Source: CAZMFZ01 sp964565665
GTDB taxonomy: Bacteria; Bacteroidota; Bacteroidia; Cytophagales; UBA9547
NCBI GenBank assembly: GCA_964565665.1
Contig: CAZMFZ010000068.1
Location: forward strand, 1 to 20,263
Direction: 5' to 3'
Length of the DNA stretch: 20,263 bases
Positions within the stretch are counted from its first letter, which is position 1. Each line of letters begins with the position of its first letter. The notes below the pieces were generated by a model. That model was given only the letters and a program-made list of their open reading frames with translations. It made no database searches and was not told the DNA's origin. Made by a program: the position numbers and the translations under genes. Positions 14,630 to 20,263 of the stretch are shown here, piece by piece.

Positions 14630-15021
14630 TTATATTTCAGAAAATGAATTAAAATAGAGAGGTTTGGAATACTTAAGAAATCTTTATCATTTCTAGTTAC
14701 AAGTTCAAAATCGTGGATTAAAGCAGTAGCGGCAATCACTACATCAGGGATTTTTAATCGGTAGTTACGCCTAATTTCGGCAGCTTTTAATATGATATTA
14801 TTTGAGAGGACACACTCTTTTCCTTGATTAAAAAAAGTTGAGATAAATCCTATTTCTTCAATAGATAGCTTTGACAAACTCAGTGCTTCTATTTTAGATA
14901 TTGAACTAAATCTAAATCCAGAAATGAAAATATTTTGAAAAAAACTTTCTAACTGATTTGGATAGCTTTTCTCTAGAAAATAGATAATGATATTACTATC
15001 TATAAGTTGGTGTTTCGCCAT
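14626..15021 (-). CDS. PIN-domain ribonuclease, VapC-like toxin
   Basis: This 131-residue PIN-domain protein has the expected acidic residues: Asp8 in LIDSNIIIYFLE, Glu45 in SISKIEALSL, Asp93 in IPDVVIAATAL and Asp112 or Asp114 in TRNDKDFLSI. These coordinate Mg2+ in VapC toxins, which cut tRNA or rRNA. Length and sequence are normal for VapC, and there is no disabling change in the domain. A toxin of this type is normally preceded by an overlapping antitoxin gene of about 70-90 codons; here only a short fragment-like frame fits (15112-15000). The gene overlaps the FAH-family gene downstream by 4 bases. It could be a solitary PIN ribonuclease or a toxin controlled in trans. Confidence 0.88.
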   Translation of the reverse strand: MAKHQLIDSNIIIYFLEKSYPNQLESFFQNIFISGFRFSSISKIEALSLSKLSIEEIGFISTFFNQGKECVLSNNIILKAAEIRRNYRLKIPDVVIAATALIHDFELVTRNDKDFLSIPNLSILIHFLKYK

Positions 15022-15112
15022 TCGTTTCTCATATTTTCATATTCCTTACAATTACACTTTCTTTCTCGCCTTGCTCGTTATAAATATATATCAAATCCAT
15101 TTTATATACCAT
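15000..15112 (-). pseudogene. Possible eroded antitoxin of the PIN gene
   Basis: Just upstream of the PIN gene the minus strand holds a 27-codon frame (ATG 15112 or 15100, stop 15031-15029) whose start, MDLIYIYNEQGEKESVIV, reads like the N-terminus of small Bacteroidota antitoxins. In another frame, KEYENMRNEWRNTNL reads from about 15045 to a stop at 15002-15000, inside the PIN gene, as an antitoxin tail often overlaps its toxin. Joining the two frames would need an internal deletion of some 40 codons plus a frame change. This is a by-eye interpretation of a very short stretch; it could be coincidence, or a genuine 27-residue leader peptide. Confidence 0.35.
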
Positions 15113-15180
15113 TTGATCATGCAATTTAGGAAATTATAAGTGCTATTAACTTCTTCATCAAAATTTCTTAATTTCGCAAT

Positions 15181-16227
15181 ATGGAAACGGCACAGGTTAA
15201 AAAAGACATCCGCAAGGCATCAGTTGAAGACTTAAAGCATTTTTTGGAACAAATGGATGAGAAGCCTTTCAGAGCCAAACAAATTCACGAATGGATTTGG
15301 GAAAAATCTGCACTCAGCTTCGATGATATGACCAATATTTCATTGAAAACCCGTGAGCAGCTCAATGAAACCTTTGTATTCAATGCCCTAAGTTTGCACA
15401 AAAAGCAAGTTAGTAATGACGGTACTATCAAATCTGCTTTCAAATTGTACGATGGAAATATCATAGAAAGTGTATTGATTCCTGCTGACGACCGTATGAC
15501 AGCTTGCGTTTCTTCACAAGTGGGTTGCTCGCTCACGTGCAAATTCTGCGCGACTGGCTATATGGATAGAGTTCGCAATCTCGACCCTGCCGAAATTTAC
15601 GATCAGGTAGTAGAAGTTCGCAGACAAGCAGAAGAAACATATCACAAACCGCTATCGAACATTGTTTTTATGGGTATGGGCGAACCATTGCTCAATTATG
15701 CAAACGTATTGAAATCAATCGAAAGAATTACTGCACCAAATGGCTTGAATATGTCTCGAAATAGAATTACCGTCTCTACAGCAGGCGTAGCAAAAATGAT
15801 AGTAAAGTTGGCTGATGATGGCTTCAAATGCAAACTTGCGCTTTCGTTACATGCTGCCAATGATGAAAAACGGAATCAAATTATGCCCATTAACGAAAGT
15901 AATACTTTGGAAGCATTGGCAGAAGCGCTGAAATACTTTTATGCAAAAAATGGAAATAGGCTCACTTATGAATATATAGTGTTCAAAGATTTCAACGATA
16001 CACTAAAAGATGCCGAAGATTTGTTGAAGTTTTCAAAACACGTGCCTTGCAAAATAAATATTATAGAATATAACCCGATAAGCGAAGCTGAATACAAAAA
16101 TTCTGACGATGATAAGCTGGGGAAATTCAAAAATTATCTAGAAAACCGAGGTGTAAACGTTACCATTCGCAGAAGTAGAGGCAAAGACATAGATGCAGCC
16201 TGCGGACAATTGGCTGGGAAAAACTAA
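15181..16227 (+). CDS. rlmN: Dual-specificity rRNA/tRNA (adenine-C2) methyltransferase RlmN
   Basis: This 348-residue radical-SAM enzyme methylates C2 of A2503 in 23S rRNA and of A37 in some tRNAs. The radical-SAM cluster ligands are Cys116, Cys120 and Cys123 (GCSLTCKFCATG); the catalytic cysteine that forms the methyl-cysteine intermediate is Cys341 in DAACGQLAG, paired with Cys116-region chemistry as in the family. The MGMGEPLLNY and LSLHAAND phrases are standard. The N-terminal accessory RNA-binding domain is complete. Cfr-like resistance homologues differ in the N-terminus, so RlmN is preferred. A TAATTTCG box (one mismatch to TAnnTTTG) ends 4 bases before the ATG, hinting at a leaderless transcript. 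It is divergent from the PIN gene. Confidence 0.96.
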   Translation: METAQVKKDIRKASVEDLKHFLEQMDEKPFRAKQIHEWIWEKSALSFDDMTNISLKTREQLNETFVFNALSLHKKQVSNDGTIKSAFKLYDGNIIESVLIPADDRMTACVSSQVGCSLTCKFCATGYMDRVRNLDPAEIYDQVVEVRRQAEETYHKPLSNIVFMGMGEPLLNYANVLKSIERITAPNGLNMSRNRITVSTAGVAKMIVKLADDGFKCKLALSLHAANDEKRNQIMPINESNTLEALAEALKYFYAKNGNRLTYEYIVFKDFNDTLKDAEDLLKFSKHVPCKINIIEYNPISEAEYKNSDDDKLGKFKNYLENRGVNVTIRRSRGKDIDAACGQLAGKN

Positions 16228-16279
16228 TAGATATGAATTTTAAGAGTCGTTTTTTTACCTACTATGAAATCTAGGGAAT

Positions 16280-17680
16280 ATGCAAATACTTAAGATTAAT
16301 TCAGCTACAAGTTTGGCAATTGTTCAAGTACTTATAGCTACGTTAATATTGCTTATTCCCGCACTTTACAATGGCTACCCTTTTGTCGATTGGGACTCCG
16401 GCACTTATATAGGTAGCGCAATGTTCCCCAATGTGCCTGCTGATCGACCTGCAGTTTACGGTTGGCTTATTATTCGTAAATCATCATGGTTCGATACCTT
16501 ATGGTTAGTAATTATTTTTCAAAATTTAGTTTTAGCGTATCTTTTAAGAAAATTCTATTCACTTATATTTTCGAATAATATAACCCTATTTATTCCTTTC
16601 ATTGCAGTAATCACAGCCTTTACAAGCGTTGGTTGGTATTCCAATCAGATTATGCCCGATATTTTCACCCCAATTTTGGTGCTTTCATTTCTATCGTTGC
16701 ATATCAATAAAAATCAATCTATTGCTGAACAATTGCTGCTAGTAACCATAATGGCAATTAGTACAGCAGTTCACAGTTCCAATTTGTGGATATTATGCCT
16801 TATTCTCATTGGCTTTTTATTAATTAACTCTTTAATTTTTAAAAAAGCATTCTTTTTTAAAACCTATTTATTAGGATTATTTGCTGTATTTCTGGGTATT
16901 TTATTAACATTAGGAATACATTTTAAAATAGAAGGAAGATGGGTTTATTCAAAAGGAGCCCACGTATTCCTAATGGGTAAAATGCTAGATTTAGGTGTTT
17001 TGGAAACATTTCTTTATGAGTATCCTGAAGCAGCAAAGTACAATTTATATCAGTATAGAGATTTTTTTAAAGCAAACACGCATAGAAATTTTTTATTTGA
17101 TGAAGAAAGTCCACTTTACAAATCTGGAGGTTGGGAAGCCACCAAACCTGAATACATATCAATTTTGAAGGATATTTGTACTAAACCTAAACTGGTATAC
17201 CTAATCATTAAAAATACAACAGTGTGTGTTATTTCTCAATTGTTTCAAAATGAATATAAAATTCCTGAAGGTGTCGTTTTTAAAGAGAATGTATGCCCTC
17301 CTACGTACATGATCAACCGCTTCTTTCCTCACGAAGCCAAATCTTATTTATATTCCCGTCAAGCACATAATCTTTGGAATCAAACCCTAGATTTTTCGAT
17401 AATAAGCGTGATAAATTATTTTGTTTTTATCTGTTCTGGTATTTTCCTTGTTTGCTTTTACACATTTGCATCAATTAGAGCCTTGTTTAATACTGGTAAA
17501 ATAGAATTATTAGCCTATGTTTTAATAGCTATTGTGTCTAATGCTATCGTTACCGCAAGTCTAGCTAGTGTTTGCTACAGATTTCAATCCAGAATTAGTT
17601 GGCTACTGCCCACTATGCTTTTACTATTTATTTTTAAAAAGTTAAATGGCAAACCAATAAAAATTTTCACTACAGAATAA
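16280..17680 (+). CDS. Polytopic membrane protein, GT-C glycosyltransferase-like
   Basis: This 466-residue protein has about nine to eleven hydrophobic segments and no known name. Its layout resembles GT-C glycosyltransferases that use lipid-linked sugars: a first membrane helix followed by an acidic loop FVDWDSGTYIG (Asp37, Asp39) and RPAVYGW; a later loop SNQIMPDIFTP with Asp127; a long soluble loop (roughly 215-370, with EYPEAAKY and FDEESPLYKSGGWEATKPEY); and a C-terminal CYRFQSRISWLLP phrase before the last helix. The acidic first loop is where ArnT/PMT-type enzymes hold the catalytic base. It lies 52 bases after rlmN on the same strand, but no functional link is evident. The fold call is an inference from pattern; the substrate is unknown. 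Confidence 0.6.
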   Translation: MQILKINSATSLAIVQVLIATLILLIPALYNGYPFVDWDSGTYIGSAMFPNVPADRPAVYGWLIIRKSSWFDTLWLVIIFQNLVLAYLLRKFYSLIFSNNITLFIPFIAVITAFTSVGWYSNQIMPDIFTPILVLSFLSLHINKNQSIAEQLLLVTIMAISTAVHSSNLWILCLILIGFLLINSLIFKKAFFFKTYLLGLFAVFLGILLTLGIHFKIEGRWVYSKGAHVFLMGKMLDLGVLETFLYEYPEAAKYNLYQYRDFFKANTHRNFLFDEESPLYKSGGWEATKPEYISILKDICTKPKLVYLIIKNTTVCVISQLFQNEYKIPEGVVFKENVCPPTYMINRFFPHEAKSYLYSRQAHNLWNQTLDFSIISVINYFVFICSGIFLVCFYTFASIRALFNTGKIELLAYVLIAIVSNAIVTASLASVCYRFQSRISWLLPTMLLLFIFKKLNGKPIKIFTTE

Positions 17681-17773
17681 TATCTTGTTTTGGTGTAACG
17701 TTGGTTTCGAATTAAATAACCTTTTCAAATGATAATCAATTTCAAACACATTCAATTAATATTCGATTTGATT

Positions 17774-17802
17774 TTTGTATTTGAATTCTAATAATATCTT
17801 TG
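17774..17802 (+). promoter_or_regulatory. Promoter of the exbB-exbD-exbD-tonB operon
   Basis: TTTG (17774-17777) and TATCTTTG (17795-17802), spaced 17 bases, fit the Bacteroidota -33/-7 consensus. Transcription would begin about 95 bases before the exbB ATG, leaving a long AT-rich leader (17810-17903) in which I see no obvious riboswitch fold. Confidence 0.6.
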
Positions 17803-17903
17803 CACGGCTTTTATAATATTAATCAAAATATTAACATTCTATTAACATCTAATTACTTCTTTTGTAACCAGTTAACTTAATAACTTCTAATTTCGATTCG
17901 ACA

Positions 17904-18710
17904 ATGGCAGAAAAAAAACAAGAATCTAAGGCAGGTTCTATCTTCGCAGGAGCAACAATCATTATTTGTATCATCGTAGCTCAAATCATTTTCCGTACCG
18001 TTATGGGTAACGGAGCAAATTTTGAAGGTGGCGATAGTGCCAATCACCCAATCCCGGGCAACTACTTGGGAATAGTATTTAAAGGCGGTGAAATTGTACC
18101 ATTTCTAATGGCTTTTTTCCTAATCGTTTTTACTGTTTCTATTGAGCGTGTGCTTACCTTAGGCAAAGCCAACGGTACAGGTTCTGTTGAAGCTTTTGTA
18201 TTGAAAGTAAAAAATTATTTGTCAAATGGTCAGATTGATGAAGCCATTGCAGATTGCGACAAACAAAAAGGATCTGTTGCCAATGTAATTCGTGCTACTT
18301 TGTACACTTATAAAGACATGATTTCTGAAACTGCTTTTGATAAAGAACAAAAAGTAGCTGCTATCCAAAAAACTACTGAAGAATCTACTTCATTGGAATT
18401 GCCAATGTTAGAAAAAAATCTTGCCATATTATCTACTTTAGGTTCTGTTGCTACACTGGTAGCTCTTTTAGGGACCGTAATCGGAATGATCAAAGCCTTC
18501 GCTGGTATGTCGCAAGCTGGTGCTCCTGATTCTACTGCACTTGCCAATGGTATCTCTGAAGCCTTGATTAATACAGCTATCGGTATTGGTACTTCCGCAA
18601 TTGCCATTATCTGTTACAATTATTTCACCAGCAAAATTGATACTTTGTCTTACAGTATCGATGAAGCGGGGATGTCAATCGCTCAGACTTTTGCTGCTAA
18701 ACATAAATAA
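17904..18710 (+). CDS. exbB: ExbB/TolQ/MotA-family proton channel
   Basis: This 268-residue inner-membrane protein is the pentameric channel that, with ExbD, converts the proton gradient into TonB movement. Hydrophobic segments lie at about 12-31, 62-82, 174-197 and 220-240. The last two are the conserved core helices with LSTLGSVATLVALLGTVIGMIKAF and EALINTAIGIGTSAIAI. The N-terminal extra helix and the insert GNGANFEGGDSANHPIP are common in Bacteroidota ExbB and make it longer than the E. coli protein. The two exbD genes and tonB follow on the same strand, giving one operon; the interval to the first exbD contains a perfect hairpin. Confidence 0.95.
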   Translation: MAEKKQESKAGSIFAGATIIICIIVAQIIFRTVMGNGANFEGGDSANHPIPGNYLGIVFKGGEIVPFLMAFFLIVFTVSIERVLTLGKANGTGSVEAFVLKVKNYLSNGQIDEAIADCDKQKGSVANVIRATLYTYKDMISETAFDKEQKVAAIQKTTEESTSLELPMLEKNLAILSTLGSVATLVALLGTVIGMIKAFAGMSQAGAPDSTALANGISEALINTAIGIGTSAIAIICYNYFTSKIDTLSYSIDEAGMSIAQTFAAKHK

Positions 18711-18713
18711 GGC

Positions 18714-18752
18714 TTTAAGATTTGGTTTCTGATTAAGAAACCAAATCTTAAA
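18714..18752 (+). promoter_or_regulatory. Perfect 17-bp hairpin between exbB and exbD
   Basis: TTTAAGATTTGGTTTCT (18714-18730) is followed after the 5-base loop GATTA by its exact complement (18736-18752). It begins 4 bases past the exbB stop and ends 31 bases before the first exbD. No T-run follows, so it is not a standard terminator. It may block 3' exonucleases or tune the amount of ExbB relative to ExbD. Confidence 0.75.
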
Positions 18753-18783
18753 TTCAAAATTTAAAAATCGAAATCTCTTCCAA

Positions 18784-19401
18784 ATGCCTAGAGTTAAAGT
18801 AAAAAGAAAAGGTGTAGCCTTAGATATGACTGCCATGTGTGATGTAGCTTTCTTATTGCTTACATTCTTTATATTGGCCACTACCTCAAAACCTGCAGAA
18901 GCAGTGGTAGTAGATACCCCAACATCTATTTCTCAAACCAAACTTCCAGAATCTAATATTATTCTTATTTCTGTAAGTAAAGATGGTAAAGTATTTTTTG
19001 GCATAGATGGTCAAGCCACTAGAATAGATGTGCTTGAGCGTATCGGCACTCAAAAAAGCATTCAGTTTACTGAAAAAGAGAAACTAGCCTTTTCATTGAT
19101 GGATAGTTTTGGATTGCCCTTAAATCAAATCAAATCTTTTTTGAGTAAAGAAGCTAGTACACGAAACAAGATTGAGCAACCGGGAATCCCTGTAGATTCG
19201 GCCTCAAACGAATTGCAAGATTGGTTGTTGAACGGAAGGTATTCTAATACCAAAGTTCGTATCGCGATTAAAGGCGATAGAGGTGCTGATTACAAGGTAA
19301 TGAAAAGAGTGATTGCTACACTTCAAGATCAAAATATAAACAGATTTAATTTGGTAACTGGCTTGGAGGCAAAACCAGAAGGTTCTGCTTCTGCTGAATA
19401 A
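18784..19401 (+). CDS. exbD: ExbD-family transport protein, first copy (enlarged)
   Basis: This 205-residue single-span protein partners ExbB and carries the proton-relay aspartate, Asp20 in the phrase LDMTAMCDVAFLLLTFFIL. The membrane helix is about 21-38. The periplasmic part begins with a SNIILISVSKDGKVFFGIDGQ strand pair, typical of ExbD, and ends with YKVMKRVIATLQDQNINRFNLVTG, matching the ExbD C-terminal fold. Between them lies an insert of about 60-70 residues (roughly 80-145) with FTEKEKLAFSLMDSFGLPLNQIKSFLSKE, absent from the 141-residue E. coli protein. It follows the hairpin after exbB and precedes a second exbD by 50 bases; two ExbD proteins per operon are usual in Bacteroidota. 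Confidence 0.92.
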   Translation: MPRVKVKRKGVALDMTAMCDVAFLLLTFFILATTSKPAEAVVVDTPTSISQTKLPESNIILISVSKDGKVFFGIDGQATRIDVLERIGTQKSIQFTEKEKLAFSLMDSFGLPLNQIKSFLSKEASTRNKIEQPGIPVDSASNELQDWLLNGRYSNTKVRIAIKGDRGADYKVMKRVIATLQDQNINRFNLVTGLEAKPEGSASAE

Positions 19402-19451
19402 AATCAGTTCTAAAAAAATATTTTCTAACCATAAATAATTACTGACATACT

Positions 19452-19991
19452 ATGGCAGATATGGGCGATGGTGGCGGTGGCCACGACAAGAAAGGCAAAA
19501 AGAAAAAAGGTTCTCCCAGAGTCGACATGACTCCAATGGTAGATTTAGGTTTTTTGTTGATTACGTTTTTCATGCTTACTACTACATTGAGCAAACCGCA
19601 ATCAATGGAGTTAAACATGCCAGATAAAACAGATAAATCGGAGCAACAACCTACCAAGGCTTCCCACTCACTTACTGTTATTTTGGGCAAAGACGATCAA
19701 GTATTTTATTTCGTTGGTACTCCGAAAGATGCCAAAGAAGGAGATTTATTGCAGAAAACCGACTTTTCATCTGCTGGAATTAGAAAGGTAATCCTTGACA
19801 AAACCAAAGAAATTGGTGGAGATGAGAAAGGTATTCCAATGATAGTAGTAGTAATCAAAGCCATGGACGATTCCAAGTATAAAAACATGGTTGATATATT
19901 GGATGAAATGCACATTACCAATTCAAAAAGGTATGCAATTGTAGATTTATTGCCTGAAGAAATCGAACTCACAAAAAAGTTTGACATTTAA
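19452..19991 (+). CDS. exbD: ExbD-family transport protein, second copy
   Basis: A 179-residue ExbD with relay Asp31 in RVDMTPMVDLGFLLITFFML (membrane helix about 32-48). It is preceded by a flexible, very basic cytoplasmic tail (MADMGDGGGGHDKKGKKKKGSPR), which is Gly/Lys-rich. The periplasmic domain has the HSLTVILGKDDQVFYFVG strand and ends with YKNMVDILDEMHITNSKRYAIVDLLPEE, again matching ExbD. It lacks the enlarged mid-domain insert of the first copy, having only a shorter one. With the first ExbD it could form the heterodimer that sits in the ExbB pore. tonB starts 12 bases after its stop. Confidence 0.94.
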   Translation: MADMGDGGGGHDKKGKKKKGSPRVDMTPMVDLGFLLITFFMLTTTLSKPQSMELNMPDKTDKSEQQPTKASHSLTVILGKDDQVFYFVGTPKDAKEGDLLQKTDFSSAGIRKVILDKTKEIGGDEKGIPMIVVVIKAMDDSKYKNMVDILDEMHITNSKRYAIVDLLPEEIELTKKFDI

Positions 19992-20003
19992 TATAAACTT
20001 AAA

Positions 20004-20263
20004 ATGGCTGATTTATTATTTAAAAGATCATGGACTGACGTCATATTCCTAGGGAAAAATCAGGAATATGGGGCTTATGAGCTTAGAAAAGATTATAACA
20101 AGAATATTAATAAGGCTTTGATTATTGCAGTAGTTGTTTTTTCTACTTTAATATCAATTCCCGTTATTTTGACTATCCTAAATTCTGGTAAAGTAGAAGA
20201 AGAGGAAAACGTAACTGTAAACCTCGAACTTTTGCCTCCTCCCCCAGTCGACCCCAACACACC
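20004..20263 (+). CDS. tonB: TonB energy transducer (5' part, runs off the window)
   Basis: The first 86 codons of TonB are present. The cytoplasmic N-terminus carries NQEYGAYELRKDYNKNI, a motif typical of Bacteroidota TonB, followed by a membrane helix (about 38-60). An acidic stretch (KVEEEENV) then leads into the start of the Pro-rich periplasmic linker (LLPPPPVDPNTP). TonB spans the periplasm and couples the ExbB/ExbD motor to outer-membrane receptors such as SusC-type transporters. The conserved C-terminal receptor-binding domain must lie beyond the right edge. Confidence 0.93.
   Translation, partial: MADLLFKRSWTDVIFLGKNQEYGAYELRKDYNKNINKALIIAVVVFSTLISIPVILTILNSGKVEEEENVTVNLELLPPPPVDPNT

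Overview
The window is AT-rich bacterial chromosome, almost certainly from a member of the Bacteroidota. Four signs support this: an ExbB-ExbD-ExbD-TonB cluster whose TonB begins with the EYGAYELRKDYN-type motif common in this phylum; promoter elements of the TTTG / TAnnTTTG type; little purine-rich Shine-Dalgarno sequence before starts; and a SufS-SufE-DUF59 arrangement typical of the group. I see no rRNA, tRNA, CRISPR array, insertion sequence or phage gene. Most of the window is core metabolism and maintenance, with a few accessory inserts.

Layout. 47-2320 (-) encodes a UvrD/PcrA helicase. It is divergent from a rightward run at 2484-4382: a small coiled-coil membrane protein, a lipoprotein, a CvfB-like S1 RNA-binding protein and a DUF3820 protein. 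Next, on the minus strand, come an uncharacterised lipoprotein (4414-4995) and a long-chain polyprenyl diphosphate synthase (5006-5989). Divergent from these is acetyl-CoA synthetase (6193-8118), followed by an exported Dabb-domain protein (8202-8624). A shared bidirectional terminator at 8649-8678 separates this from a leftward iron-sulfur cluster run: sufS, sufE, two Uma2-family nuclease-like paralogues, a DUF59/SufT-like protein and a bacilliredoxin (12286 down to 8714).

The right half holds a small exported Spy-like helical protein (12486-12863), a structured intergenic region, a FemAB/GNAT-like acyltransferase (13085-14002) and a PIN-domain toxin-like gene overlapping a fumarylacetoacetate-hydrolase family gene (15021 down to 14018). 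A short decayed frame upstream of the PIN gene looks like the remains of its antitoxin. These are followed by rlmN (15181-16227), a polytopic GT-C-like membrane protein (16280-17680), and the TonB energy-transduction operon exbB-exbD-exbD-tonB (17904 to the right edge, tonB incomplete).

How the genes work together. The suf run supplies sulfur mobilisation (SufS/SufE) and a DUF59 maturation factor, with a thiol-redox protein at its end; SufBCD must lie elsewhere. The Exb/Ton operon powers outer-membrane import from the proton gradient. The polyprenyl synthase probably makes a quinone side chain or lipid carrier. The points most worth a second look are: the Uma2 pair inside the suf run, with nearly identical 5' ends but diverged bodies; the PIN gene with an apparently eroded antitoxin; a perfect 17-bp hairpin between exbB and the first exbD; the enlarged first ExbD; the bacterial CCDC90/MCUR1-like coiled-coil protein; and the unassigned GT-C-like protein. 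I found no clear-cut new multi-gene defence or biosynthetic system.
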